Positions 38,364 through 46,731 are shown, counted from the stretch's first letter. The stretch: 64,000 bases of DNA from Catalinimonas niigatensis (GCF_030506285.1 NZ_CP119422.1:4699501-4763500); one strand, 5' to 3'. Translations and numbers: made by a program. The notes: generated by a model not told the origin, from the sequence alone.

Positions 38364-39449
38364 TTGGCATCTAAAAGACAAAAAAACGTATTTATCATTC
38401 TGGCGACTCTGGCTGCCTACATCCTGATCACTTATCTCCTTTATATTACAGAAAGCAGAGAGGAAAACAGTAATATCAACAATTTGCCTGATGCTTTCTG
38501 GTATACCATCGTTACCCTGACCACTGTGGGCTACGGGGATTATTATCCGGTATCCTTATTGGGTAGAATTTTGGGTCTGGTATTTATATTAGGAAGTGTA
38601 ACCATCATCGGTTATCTTATCAGCCAGCTTACCAATCAATATTCAGCCTATTTAGAGAAAAAACGATTAGGACTTTTGGGAACAAATTTTGAACAACACA
38701 TTATCATTATTGGCTGGGACAAATTCGGCAAACAGGTAGCAGATGAAGTCGTAGGTTCCGGTAAGCAAGTAGCCATTATCACCAACAACAAAAACGAAAT
38801 AGACCTAATCCATGAAGCCTATTCCAACAAAGAGGTATTTGTACTTTATACAGATTATAGCAATCTGGAAGCTTTTGCCAAGGCCAATATAGAGAGTGCA
38901 GCCACCGTATTTATTAATTTTGAGGATGATACAGAAGTATTAATTTATCTGCTCAACCTCAAGAAAAGGTATCCCGATCTTAATTATGTTGTTTCGCTAA
39001 ATAATCCCAGTCTAAAGGAAACCTTTGCTTCTGCCGGAGTGCGGTATGTGGTTTCTAAAATGGAAATGGCTTCACGATTGGTAGCCAGCTATACCTTTGA
39101 GCCGGATGTAGCGCTGATTGCAGAATCTATCATGACCACCGCTCTGGAAGGGGAGGAGTATGATCTGCTGGAATTTTATGTCAATGAGCGGAACCCCTAT
39201 GTGGGCAAAGACTACCTGGATTCTTATATTGATTTGAAAGTAGAGCATAATTGTGTATTGGTGGGGATCAATAAGCGCAGCAATGGCAAGCGGGTGTTAA
39301 TGAAAAACCCTTCTAAGGGGACACTTATAGAAACAGATGATTATCTGGTGATGATTTGTAGCGGTGAGGCCAAACAAAAAATTAAAAAGCTATTCGGAAC
39401 TACAGAAGGTCGGGTCCTTGAAAGGGGCAATACCGATGAGGTGAAGTAA
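38364..39449 (+). CDS. Two-TM potassium channel with RCK (TrkA-N/TrkA-C) domains, TTG start
   Basis: A 361-residue channel subunit of the MthK/GsuK type. TM1 is about 9-28. The pore helix and selectivity filter TVGYGD are at 54-59, and TM2 follows (RILGLVFILGSVTIIGYLI). An RCK/TrkA-N Rossmann domain starts at HIIIIGWDKFGKQVADEV. A TrkA-C-like end spans about 270-345 (LLEFYVNERNPYVGKDYLDS, TLIETDDYLVMICSG). RCK domains gate the pore by binding ligands such as Ca2+, NAD(H) or nucleotides. The start must be TTG at 38364: a stop lies in frame at 38355 and no ATG occurs before TM1. Some inefficiency of initiation is expected. Confidence 0.88.
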   Translation: MASKRQKNVFIILATLAAYILITYLLYITESREENSNINNLPDAFWYTIVTLTTVGYGDYYPVSLLGRILGLVFILGSVTIIGYLISQLTNQYSAYLEKKRLGLLGTNFEQHIIIIGWDKFGKQVADEVVGSGKQVAIITNNKNEIDLIHEAYSNKEVFVLYTDYSNLEAFAKANIESAATVFINFEDDTEVLIYLLNLKKRYPDLNYVVSLNNPSLKETFASAGVRYVVSKMEMASRLVASYTFEPDVALIAESIMTTALEGEEYDLLEFYVNERNPYVGKDYLDSYIDLKVEHNCVLVGINKRSNGKRVLMKNPSKGTLIETDDYLVMICSGEAKQKIKKLFGTTEGRVLERGNTDEVK

Positions 39450-39450
39450 A

Positions 39451-39483
39451 AAATCTGGCAAGCCAGACAGGCTTACCAGATTT
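39451..39483. terminator. Bidirectional terminator between channel and M56 operon
   Basis: AAATCTGGCAAGCC (39451-39464) and GGCTTACCAGATTT (39470-39483) pair with one mismatch around AGACA. It lies between converging transcription units. Confidence 0.75.
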
Positions 39484-39493
39484 AGGGGAGTTC

Positions 39494-40870
39494 TTACGGT
39501 TTGTATCCTACCGCCACAATTTCTTCCAGATTATTTTTGTCATTTTCCAGTTTGCTCAGTCCTTCTACCTTTTTCTCCTCAACTTTATTCCCTCCCTCCA
39601 AGCTGAAAGTAATAGGCATAACCATGCGTACTTTTACCGCTTTTCCTTTTTGCGTACCAGGATTCCAGGCAGGTGCTGATTCCAGTACACGAACGGCTTC
39701 AGCATCGCAGCCTGCACCTATGCCTTTAATGGATTGAACCTCGGTGATTTCTCCATATTCATCCACCACAAACTGCACAAAAACTTTTCCTTCTATACCC
39801 ATTTGGCGTGCCTGAAGAGGATATTTCATATTTTGAGCAATGTATTGGTAGAATTCTTTTATGCCACCCTCTGGTTCAGGTTGGTTTTCTACCACCATAT
39901 ATACTTCATCAGCATCAGAGAGTTGCATCCTCTCCTCGGCAGTTGTAGCCTGATCATATTGCGACTTCAACTCGTCGAGCTTACTTATATCTTCTTCTGG
40001 TTCGCAGGAGAAGGTAAAGAATAGGGCCAGGAACAAAGGTATGGCTAGCAGTAACTTATAGCGTGGTGTTTTTTGATTGGTCAAATGCATCATTTTGATT
40101 CTTTTTAAGGTTCTTGATTTATAAAAATGGTTCACTAGTGACAATTGTAGTCCGTCAAACAACTTGCGAGTGAGGAGCTTGGCATAACTTCCGGGATGTT
40201 GCTGCCTGAGTGCACTGGCATCGGCAGCAAATTCATGTACATCTATCAGCGCCTTTTCATAGAGATAAACCAGCGGATGAAACCAGAAAAATATCTTAAG
40301 TATCGCCATATAAAACACATCATAGCTATGCTTTTGCCGTATGTGCGCCTCTTCGTGGGCGATGATCTGCTCGGCTTCTTTGCTGGTCAACTGTTGGGTA
40401 TTGTCCCAGAAAAGGTAGCTGAAGCAGGAAGAAGTAGGCAGTTCACCCTGGGTATAGACCAGCCGGTAATCCTTTCTGGAAGTGACTCTGTTTTTCTTTA
40501 CTGCCCTGACCAGCCGGGTACTCTGCTTCAGGAAAAGTGTCAGGCTGAGCAATACGCCTGATACGTAGAGTAAAAGCAGTACATTTTGCCAGGTAATCAG
40601 GCTAGTCCAATCCATGGACTTAGCGTCGCTCAAAACTGTGGGGTCCAGCAGTATATAATTCTGGTAAGTGCCTGCCATATTGCCCACGCCTTCACCCAGT
40701 AAAATAGGAACTTTCAGCAGAGGAAGGATGAATGATAGACATGAGGTAGCCAGCAGATAAAAGCGGTTGTACTGATGGCTGGGCTGGTCATGCAGTACCA
40801 TTACATAAAAGAGATAGAAAACCCCCAGGCATATGCTACTCTCGAGTACATAGATAAGCAGATGATTCAT
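39494..40870 (-). CDS. BlaR1/MecR1-type M56 peptidase fused to a TonB C-terminal domain
   Basis: A 458-residue membrane protein. Three N-terminal helices (about 4-26, 37-58, 97-114) precede an M56 zinc-peptidase core with HEEAH (172-176) and a downstream VHEFAAD (Glu213) likely completing the site. A fourth helix (LLLAIPLFLALFFTFSC) and then a TonB-like C-terminal domain follow (GKVFVQFVVDEYGEI, WNPGTQKGKAVKVRMVMPITF). In Staphylococcus the homologous peptidase senses beta-lactams and triggers BlaI cleavage, but here the extracellular penicillin-binding sensor is replaced by the TonB domain. It is the last gene of the operon led by 42977 and probably inactivates the BlaI-like repressor encoded two genes upstream. 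Confidence 0.87.
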   Translation of the reverse strand: MNHLLIYVLESSICLGVFYLFYVMVLHDQPSHQYNRFYLLATSCLSFILPLLKVPILLGEGVGNMAGTYQNYILLDPTVLSDAKSMDWTSLITWQNVLLLLYVSGVLLSLTLFLKQSTRLVRAVKKNRVTSRKDYRLVYTQGELPTSSCFSYLFWDNTQQLTSKEAEQIIAHEEAHIRQKHSYDVFYMAILKIFFWFHPLVYLYEKALIDVHEFAADASALRQQHPGSYAKLLTRKLFDGLQLSLVNHFYKSRTLKRIKMMHLTNQKTPRYKLLLAIPLFLALFFTFSCEPEEDISKLDELKSQYDQATTAEERMQLSDADEVYMVVENQPEPEGGIKEFYQYIAQNMKYPLQARQMGIEGKVFVQFVVDEYGEITEVQSIKGIGAGCDAEAVRVLESAPAWNPGTQKGKAVKVRMVMPITFSLEGGNKVEEKKVEGLSKLENDKNNLEEIVAVGYKP

Positions 40871-40891
40871 ATCGTGATTGTTTTAGTCATT

Positions 40892-41869
40892 TCAAAAAGT
40901 TTTAGTGGCCGGGCAGAGATCCGACATACTCAGGTCTAGTGTTCCTTCTTCATTAAATTCAAAATAGAAGCTCATCCCTACGCGGGTATTGACGTTTTTT
41001 CCATCCTTGACACCTGAATTCCAGCGTACTTTAGGATCATTGAGTGCCTTGACAATGAGTCCATCCAGTTTGTAAGCCTCATCCCGATCACTCTCCCTTG
41101 TGCTGAAGCCTTCTACGATCTGCGGTGAATCCGCTTTGCCACCGATGGTAAATTCCGCCTTGACTTCTCCCTCCATATCATAAAAGTTGAAGTAAAGCAG
41201 CTTATCTTCCAGATACTTTCTGAGTACCTTATGAAAATAGGCTGTGCCTCGTACCGGGCTGGGTGGTGTATCCACTTCTTTAAGGGTATAGGTTTTGATA
41301 TCATGATTCAACTCATTTTCATGTATCCTGAAGTAATCAATGGTGTCTTTAAAAATGCCTACCCTCAGTTTTCTGAAGTCAGCTTCTCCTTCAGGAAATA
41401 CATAATGGATGATTTTTTGATGAGATAGACGTTCTTTTTTATGGTTACTTTGTATCCATTCCCAGTACTGGGGATGTTCTTTCCTATGGAATCCCCTACC
41501 ATCATCTTCCATGACTCTTTCATCTACCAAAGCCAAAGCATCCTGACCATATACTTGTTGTGAGGTGACCATAGCATTCATAGGATCATCATCTAAATAG
41601 AAGTGGCGATTCACATCATCTACCTCAAAGAAATAGTAGAAGCTGTATCTGTGCATTGTATCCTCCTTTACCAGTTTTTCCATCCGCTGTTTGAGATTGT
41701 CGGGAAGCAGATCGTAGTCAGGAAAGCCAGTGTTAGGAAAGCTTTCTGATTTCAAGGATGCCCGCTTTACTTTTGGTTTCTCTTCTTCATGCATCAGCGG
41801 AAAAATAAAGAAGGCTAGCAAGAGCATGAGTGGAATAATGACGATCGGTTTTTCCTGAATCCAGCGCAT
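40892..41869 (-). CDS. Membrane-anchored protein with divergent TonB-CTD-like end
   Basis: A 325-residue protein with one N-terminal membrane helix (PIVIIPLMLLLAFFIFPL) and a large periplasmic part that I do not recognise (rich in Asp/Glu/Tyr/Phe). The last 95 residues resemble a divergent TonB C-terminal fold: LYFNFYDMEGEVKAEFTIGG, DEAYKLDGLIVKAL, VRWNSGVKDGKNVNTRVGMSFYFEF. These are in the same order as the neighbours' TonB domains. It sits 5 nt after blaI-like 41875 and 21 nt before the M56 gene. Probably a partner or ligand-binding part of the M56 sensor; that is inference from position. Confidence 0.6.
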   Translation of the reverse strand: MRWIQEKPIVIIPLMLLLAFFIFPLMHEEEKPKVKRASLKSESFPNTGFPDYDLLPDNLKQRMEKLVKEDTMHRYSFYYFFEVDDVNRHFYLDDDPMNAMVTSQQVYGQDALALVDERVMEDDGRGFHRKEHPQYWEWIQSNHKKERLSHQKIIHYVFPEGEADFRKLRVGIFKDTIDYFRIHENELNHDIKTYTLKEVDTPPSPVRGTAYFHKVLRKYLEDKLLYFNFYDMEGEVKAEFTIGGKADSPQIVEGFSTRESDRDEAYKLDGLIVKALNDPKVRWNSGVKDGKNVNTRVGMSFYFEFNEEGTLDLSMSDLCPATKTF

Positions 41870-41874
41870 AATCT

Positions 41875-42288
41875 TTACTTTTCTTCCGAACTTTGATTGT
41901 TGTCTTCTTTGATATCCCGCTCCACGTACTTCATCATTTCCTCAAATTCGTGGATATCCATATCATTTTCGCGGGCAAAAAAAGAAACCAGCTTATGGAA
42001 AGAGCCACCAAAGTAGCTACCCACAAAGTTTTTGAGAAAGTAATTACTGTACTCCTTTTTACTGATCAAAGGATAATACTCGTGCGTTTTTCCATAGGCT
42101 GTGTAGGCCACGAAACCTTTCTTTTCCAGAATACGGACAATGGTTGAAACTGTATTATAGGCAGGCTTGGGCTCAGGCATTTCTTCCAGTATATCTTTGA
42201 CAAATCCCTTTTGGATCTGCCATAAAAGCTGCATCACCTGTTCTTCTGCCTTGGTCAGTTCTTTCAAAGACTGCTTGGATTTACTCAT
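41875..42288 (-). CDS. BlaI/MecI-family transcriptional repressor
   Basis: A 137-residue winged-helix protein. LTKAEEQVMQLLWQ and FVKDILEEM form the first helices, AYNTVSTIVRILEKKGFVAYTAYGKTHEYYPL is the recognition helix and wing, and the C-terminal dimerisation region contains FHKLVSFFARENDM. This last segment corresponds to the region where staphylococcal BlaI/MecI are cut by their M56 partner. The M56 gene lies in the same operon. Two identical 16-nt dyads upstream of the operon are its probable operators, so the unit should be autoregulated. No beta-lactamase gene is present in the window. Confidence 0.9.
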   Translation of the reverse strand: MSKSKQSLKELTKAEEQVMQLLWQIQKGFVKDILEEMPEPKPAYNTVSTIVRILEKKGFVAYTAYGKTHEYYPLISKKEYSNYFLKNFVGSYFGGSFHKLVSFFARENDMDIHEFEEMMKYVERDIKEDNNQSSEEK

Positions 42289-42305
42289 GGTTATATCAGG
42301 GATAA

Positions 42306-42977
42306 TTATTGAAGACTAAATACAATGGGCATACTCATTTGCACCCTTACTGCTCGGCCTCTTTGCTTACCGGGTTTCCACTTGGGGGCATTGGCTAGCA
42401 CGCGCATGGCTTCCTGATCACACTCAGGACTGATGCCTTTCAGTACCTTAAGATCAGTGATTGAGCCATCGGTATTGACGACAAACTGCACGTACACTTT
42501 TCCTTCTATATTGTTTCTTATCGCCTTTTGTGGATAATTTAAATTTTTGCTCAGGTAGGTATAAAATGATTTCATCCCATCGGCTGGAGCCGGATCTTCT
42601 TCCACAAAAATGAAGGGCGTATCATCTGGCTGCTCCTCGGGAATTTCGGCAGGTACATACTCCGCAATAGCCGTTTCTTCGTCAATATCTATGTCAAGGG
42701 TGAAGTCCAGATATATATCCGGTTCTTCTTCATTGGGTATTTCTACAATCTTAGGTAAAGTGATTGGTGGGGGAGGAGGATTTTGAATTGTTGCAGGAAT
42801 AGGCTTTTGTTCGTCAAACTCTATTTCCTGGGTTCCTAAATCCACGATAGGTCCTCTTTCATAAGACTTCCACTCAAAAGCCAGGGTAACAATGGCTACA
42901 CTGATGACCAGTCCAATACTGAGGTGCAGGCCTCTTTTGGTTTCCAGGTTAAAGGGGGAGGTTTTCTTTGCTTCCAT
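42306..42977 (-). CDS. TonB-family energy transducer
   Basis: A 223-residue protein with one N-terminal membrane helix (LHLSIGLVISVAIVTLAF), a proline/acidic periplasmic linker (NPPPPPITLPKIVE), and a TonB C-terminal domain (GKVYVQFVVNTDGSITDLKVLKGI, APKWKPGKQRGRAVRVQMSMPIVFSL). The CTD is closely similar to that fused to the M56 peptidase at 39494. TonB proteins couple ExbB/ExbD energy to outer-membrane receptors; no exbBD or receptor is in the window. It is the first gene of the four-gene operon, 17 nt upstream of the repressor gene. Confidence 0.88.
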   Translation of the reverse strand: MEAKKTSPFNLETKRGLHLSIGLVISVAIVTLAFEWKSYERGPIVDLGTQEIEFDEQKPIPATIQNPPPPPITLPKIVEIPNEEEPDIYLDFTLDIDIDEETAIAEYVPAEIPEEQPDDTPFIFVEEDPAPADGMKSFYTYLSKNLNYPQKAIRNNIEGKVYVQFVVNTDGSITDLKVLKGISPECDQEAMRVLANAPKWKPGKQRGRAVRVQMSMPIVFSLQ

Positions 42978-43010
42978 GTGTGTAGTATTTGATGATGTAA
43001 TCTAATGTAA

Positions 43011-43026
43011 AACTAATTTTTTAGTT
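43011..43026. promoter_or_regulatory. Candidate BlaI-type operator 1
   Basis: AACTAATTTTTTAGTT, a dyad of AACTAA and TTAGTT around TTTT, about 34 nt before the start of the tonB-blaI-M56 operon. BlaI/MecI operators are short A/T-rich dyads with ACTA/TAGT half-sites, which fits. Confidence 0.72.
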
Positions 43027-43030
43027 TTTC

Positions 43031-43046
43031 AACTAATTTTTTAGTT
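43031..43046. promoter_or_regulatory. Candidate BlaI-type operator 2
   Basis: An identical second copy of AACTAATTTTTTAGTT, offset by exactly 20 bp (about two helical turns), so two dimers could sit on one DNA face. A TTTG on the minus strand just upstream (about 43053-43056) could be the -33 element, placing both dyads over the promoter. Confidence 0.72.
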
Positions 43047-43097
43047 ATAATATCAAATATTTACTTTTACTAGAAGGAACGGGAAACTAAAGGACAT

Positions 43098-43136
43098 AAA
43101 AAAGCCGCCTTCTGTATAGCAAAAGGCGGCTTTTTT
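43098..43136 (-). terminator. Rho-independent terminator after the desaturase gene
   Basis: AAAAAAGCCGCCTT (43098-43111) pairs with AAGGCGGCTTTTTT (43123-43136). GC-rich stem with perfect flanking A/T tracts; it lies directly downstream of the leftward gene ending at 43149 and insulates the operon at 42977. Confidence 0.85.
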
Positions 43137-43148
43137 GGATAAATAAGT

Positions 43149-43907
43149 TTAAGCTTTTTTCAGCTTTTTAATTTTAATAATCTGGAATTTTTCCAGCATT
43201 CTAATTACCGGGTAGCTAGGGTCAATTTCAAACCACTTGGCTGCAAAGTCCAGGCGCTTAGGCAGACGGTGGTGGTTATTCTGGAACAACTCACCCAGCA
43301 TCAGAAAGTCAAACACCAAAGTGTTTTTTGATTTGTCGCGGTTATCGTAGTTGCTGTAACCGTACATATGTCCACACCAGTTAACAATGGCTCCGTGTAT
43401 AGGTCCCATCAAATAGTGGATCGGCAGCAAGCCGTACATCAGCCAGTGTGTACCAGGCAGTTGAGCGATAGAGATAGCCCAGATGTAGAAAAGGCTGTAA
43501 GCTACACCCCAGGCAACACGTACCATCCAGTTTTCTGCTACTTTCTCAAAAGCATCCCACTCAGGAAGATCCTTAGCAAAACGGGGCTCAGGTTCTACAT
43601 CATGGTTTACATAGCCATTATAAATGTTTTTGGTCTTCCACATCATGTCAAATAAATTTTCGCTATGATGAGGAGAGTGAGGATCATGCTCGGTATCGCT
43701 GTAGGCATGGTGCATACGGTGAAGGATAGCATAGGCTCTGGGACTCAGATAAGATGAGCCCTGCCACATCCAGGTAAAGATGAAGAAGAAACGCTCCCAA
43801 AAGGGTGTCATCGTAAATAGCTTATGGGCTGCATAACGATGCAGAAAAAAGGTCTGGCAGAACAAAGAGAAATACCAGTGGGCAATAAAGAATGCAATAA
43901 TAATCAC
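43149..43907 (-). CDS. Acyl-CoA/acyl-lipid delta-9-type fatty acid desaturase
   Basis: A 252-residue integral membrane di-iron desaturase. The three histidine boxes are HRYAAH (23-28), HRMHHAYSDTEHDPHSP (around 64) and NNHHRLP (around 213). Membrane helices alternate with the boxes (WFYSLF-type start, VAWGVAYSLFYIWAISI, HWLMYGLLPIHYLMGPIHGAIV). These enzymes introduce a cis double bond into fatty acyl chains with O2 and reducing power, tuning membrane fluidity. The protein is shorter than SCD enzymes at the N-terminus, which is common in bacterial members. The gene is monocistronic with its own terminator. Confidence 0.88.
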   Translation of the reverse strand: MIIIAFFIAHWYFSLFCQTFFLHRYAAHKLFTMTPFWERFFFIFTWMWQGSSYLSPRAYAILHRMHHAYSDTEHDPHSPHHSENLFDMMWKTKNIYNGYVNHDVEPEPRFAKDLPEWDAFEKVAENWMVRVAWGVAYSLFYIWAISIAQLPGTHWLMYGLLPIHYLMGPIHGAIVNWCGHMYGYSNYDNRDKSKNTLVFDFLMLGELFQNNHHRLPKRLDFAAKWFEIDPSYPVIRMLEKFQIIKIKKLKKA

Positions 43908-44001
43908 TGAGTCGAGAGTTTAATTGGATAATATTTTAATAAATAATGTCTATATGCAGTCGTAGCGAAATCATATCTAATATAAATAAAAGATTGAAAT
44001 T

Positions 44002-44670
44002 TCAATCCTGTGTGAAAGCAAAAGCAATGATGTTGGCTCCCATTTTTAGCGCCTGTTGTCTTACTTCTTCAGGATCATTATGTATACGCTGATCTTCCCA
44101 GCCATTACCCAGGTCGCTTTCATAAGAATAGAAACATACCAAGCGTCCTTCATACATCAACCCAAACCCCTGTGATGGATTCCCATCATGTTCATGAATT
44201 TTAGGAAGTCCCTTCGGAAAATTAAATTTCTGGTTGTAAATGGCATGATCGTCTGGCAGTTCTACAAATTCCAGTTCAGGAAACACTTTCTTCATCTCAA
44301 TCTTGACAAACTCATCCAGGCCATAATTATCATCTATATGCAAAAAACCGCCGGAAATAAGGTATTTACGCAGGTTTTCAGCTTCTTCTTCAGAAAAAAC
44401 CACATTCCCATGACCAGTCATGTAGATGTAGGGATATAAAAACAATTCAGGGCTACCTACTTCCACTTCTTCCTCCTCAGTAGCCAATTGCGTACGGATA
44501 GACTCATTACAAAATTTGATAAGATTGGGCAAAGCCGTTTTGTTAGCATACCAGTCGCCTCCCCCATTATATTTAAGTTTGGCAATTTTGATTCCTCCAT
44601 TCTGAGCATGTACTTCTGCAAAGCTCAGTATACTGATGAGGGTAAGCAGAATACAAGTGTTCAACTTCAT
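44002..44670 (-). CDS. Exported DUF4159-domain protein
   Basis: About 222 residues from ATG 44670 (MKLNTCILLTLIS...VHAQ signal peptide); ATG 44676 is equally possible, and a longer frame upstream would read through a terminator hairpin. The mature part matches DUF4159 as I recall it: IKIAKLKYNGGGDWYAN, LFLYPYIYMTGHGNVVFSEEEAENLRKYLISGGFLHIDDNYGLDE, VCFYSYESDLGNGWED. The fold resembles a class I glutamine-amidotransferase-like Rossmann domain without catalytic Cys; function unknown. A terminator-like hairpin sits within its leader (44684-44717). Confidence 0.75.
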   Translation of the reverse strand: MKLNTCILLTLISILSFAEVHAQNGGIKIAKLKYNGGGDWYANKTALPNLIKFCNESIRTQLATEEEEVEVGSPELFLYPYIYMTGHGNVVFSEEEAENLRKYLISGGFLHIDDNYGLDEFVKIEMKKVFPELEFVELPDDHAIYNQKFNFPKGLPKIHEHDGNPSQGFGLMYEGRLVCFYSYESDLGNGWEDQRIHNDPEEVRQQALKMGANIIAFAFTQD

Positions 44671-44683
44671 AGGCATAAAAATA

Positions 44684-44717
44684 CGTAAAAAACCAGCTTC
44701 TACTGATTTGAAGCTGG
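44684..44717 (-). terminator. Terminator/attenuator hairpin in the leader of the DUF4159 gene
   Basis: On the minus strand CCAGCTTC (44717-44710), a 9-nt loop, GAAGCTGG (44700-44693) and TTTTTT form a canonical intrinsic terminator. It ends about 12-20 nt before the DUF4159 start codon and about 180 nt after the HAD gene stop. It either ends HAD transcription or attenuates the DUF4159 gene. Confidence 0.65.
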
Positions 44718-44896
44718 CCATTATTCTTTATAAAGGGATATTGACAGTACTTGGTTCAAACTTTTTAATTTTTCTACCTCTCCTAATGTAAGATTTTTGC
44801 ACAAGAACATTTGATATCAAGCCTTTCCATGACCAAAGCTGAATTTCAGACATAATCATAGACTTTCTTTGCCGTACAATCTATGATTGCAGTACT

Positions 44897-45565
44897 TTAC
44901 AAATTGAGCTCAGCGAATAACTTTTCTACTGTTAATTCACAAAAATCGTCCACTATATAATCTGTATTTTCGGCCTCCAATTCTTTTCGGGAATGGGTAG
45001 TAGCCACGGCAATCACTTTCATCCCTGCATTTTTTCCTGCCTGCATACCCAGGATGGCATCCTCAAAAACAATGCAGCGCTCAGGGGGCATCTCTAATTT
45101 TTGGGCAGCTGTGAGATAGACCTCAGGATTAGGTTTACCTTTGGTGACCATCGTATCATCCACGATGGTAGGGAAAAACTGACGTAAGCCGGTAGACTCC
45201 ATCGTAAAATTGACATTAGCGGGTGGAGCTGAGGTAGCTACTGCCCTGGGCACGTTCCTGACTTTAAGTTCTTCTAGAAATTCGACTAGTCCATCTACAG
45301 GTTTGATATGAGGGCGGTACATGTCGCGATAAACCGCTTCTTTCTCCTCGCCAAGTGCCCGAAGTTCCTTTTTTGAAAGGTCTTTATTTATAAAAGTGGT
45401 TAGAATCTCTTCCATTGTACGTCCGTTCACTTTCTGCTTATATTCTTCTTCGGTCATGGCAACATTATGTTTATCAAAAAACTGGAGCCAGGATTTAAGG
45501 TGGTATTGATGGTTATCAACAATTACCCCATCCATATCAAAAATGATTGCGATATTACTATTCAT
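44897..45565 (-). CDS. HAD-superfamily hydrolase (beta-phosphoglucomutase/phosphatase-like)
   Basis: A 222-residue HAD protein. Motif I IIFDMDGVIVD (nucleophile Asp10, acid/base Asp12), a helical type-1 cap (NHQYHLKSWLQFFDKHNV...GRTMEEIL), motif II in VATSAPP, motif III Lys in KGKPNPEVYL, motif IV in IVFEDAILGMQAGKNAGM. The start and cap resemble beta-phosphoglucomutase-like phosphatases acting on small sugar phosphates. It follows DUF3616 by 69 nt, in one leftward unit with ruvC. Confidence 0.85.
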   Translation of the reverse strand: MNSNIAIIFDMDGVIVDNHQYHLKSWLQFFDKHNVAMTEEEYKQKVNGRTMEEILTTFINKDLSKKELRALGEEKEAVYRDMYRPHIKPVDGLVEFLEELKVRNVPRAVATSAPPANVNFTMESTGLRQFFPTIVDDTMVTKGKPNPEVYLTAAQKLEMPPERCIVFEDAILGMQAGKNAGMKVIAVATTHSRKELEAENTDYIVDDFCELTVEKLFAELNL

Positions 45566-45634
45566 AAGGTTAATTACATTGGTTATACTCTATAATGTGG
45601 TTTGGGATTTTTTACGAATGTCAACCGGAATGTG

Positions 45635-46726
45635 TTATTTGTATTCAAAAATATCTGCATAAGCATCGCTTTCACCTACCAAACGTGCGTCTGCCGGAGC
45701 GTCGTATACCACCATAATGCTATGATCTTCAGTGAGGGTAATACCTTCAGCTTTATCTTTGCCATAAGGAGTTTCGTGCCCCATGGCAATGTTAAAAAGC
45801 TGTTCTACCTGCTCTTCCTGCATGATACTTTCTTTGGCATTTTCAGGTCCACCTTTCATACGGTAAAGGGCAATAGTACCGTCACAGTCCATAGTAGGCC
45901 CAGCAAGGATAAGCAAATCATCACCTGCATAAGCAAGTTCTCTTATCCCCATACCTCTCAGGTGAACAAAGTGCTTACGGTACCTATTCTTATGCTTTCC
46001 GATCTTTTTCAGCTTGAGCTTACCTTTCTTTTTTTCTTTTACCGCTATCTCAAGAATCATAGCATACCCTCTGAGCACAGGACCACGCAGGCCTAGCATA
46101 ATACGCTCTCCATGCACTGCTATGCCTTCTATGTCCATTCCATTATCTTTTCCGGGCAGGTGCATAAAAGGACCAACATGCTTATCTTTTTTTAGGGTCT
46201 TACTAAGTTTACTATGTTTTTTCCCCGCTTTGACTTTAGCAGCTGCCAGAATCTTGTCAGGTTTTTCAGGATGAGGATGTTTTTTAAACAGTTCATAAGT
46301 CCCAGTTTTTTTGTTCAAAATAACGGGAATGCGGGCGATAGTATAGCGGTTAGGATCATTCTTTACCTTGCTAAGCGATTTGATCCGTTTTGAAATAGTC
46401 TCATCTTTATCATCTGGCTTATCACGTTTGAGGCTATGAGATCCAACCAGCCAAAGGTAATGGTTTGCATAAGCAATACCTTCAATATCAATTTCTTCAC
46501 CACTAGCTGGCAGGTTAATATAATCACTTAATAAGAAACGCGTGTGGTTTGCATACCCTTTATCGTTAATGCTGAGCCTTTCCAGGCCGGCACCTTCGTC
46601 GAAGGCCAGCCAGAGATTACTTCCAGTACGGGCAACGGTAGAGAGTTCGCTTCTAATCTTGCAATCAGCAATATTACTCTCTTCATCAAACTGAAGAAGT
46701 ATTTTTTCGTGCTTTGGTGTGCTCAT
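45635..46726 (-). CDS. DUF3616-domain protein
   Basis: A 363-residue protein recognised by the DUF3616 layout: WLAFDEGAGLERL, DIEGIAYANHYLWLVGSHSLKR, GMDIEGIAVHGERIMLGLRGPVLRGYAMILEI, GIRELAYAGDDLLILAGPT, KAEGITLTEDHSIMVVYDAP. Repeating strand blocks suggest a beta-propeller, related in style to phytase/esterase-like propellers. No signal peptide. It starts 5 nt after the ruvC stop, so it is co-transcribed, although a functional link to recombination is not evident. Function unknown. Confidence 0.78.
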   Translation of the reverse strand: MSTPKHEKILLQFDEESNIADCKIRSELSTVARTGSNLWLAFDEGAGLERLSINDKGYANHTRFLLSDYINLPASGEEIDIEGIAYANHYLWLVGSHSLKRDKPDDKDETISKRIKSLSKVKNDPNRYTIARIPVILNKKTGTYELFKKHPHPEKPDKILAAAKVKAGKKHSKLSKTLKKDKHVGPFMHLPGKDNGMDIEGIAVHGERIMLGLRGPVLRGYAMILEIAVKEKKKGKLKLKKIGKHKNRYRKHFVHLRGMGIRELAYAGDDLLILAGPTMDCDGTIALYRMKGGPENAKESIMQEEQVEQLFNIAMGHETPYGKDKAEGITLTEDHSIMVVYDAPADARLVGESDAYADIFEYK

Positions 46727-46731
46727 AAAAT

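Noticed and set aside
39494-42288. Beta-lactam resistance operon
   Set aside because: BlaI and M56 homologs are present but there is no penicillin-binding sensor domain and no beta-lactamase, so resistance cannot be claimed.
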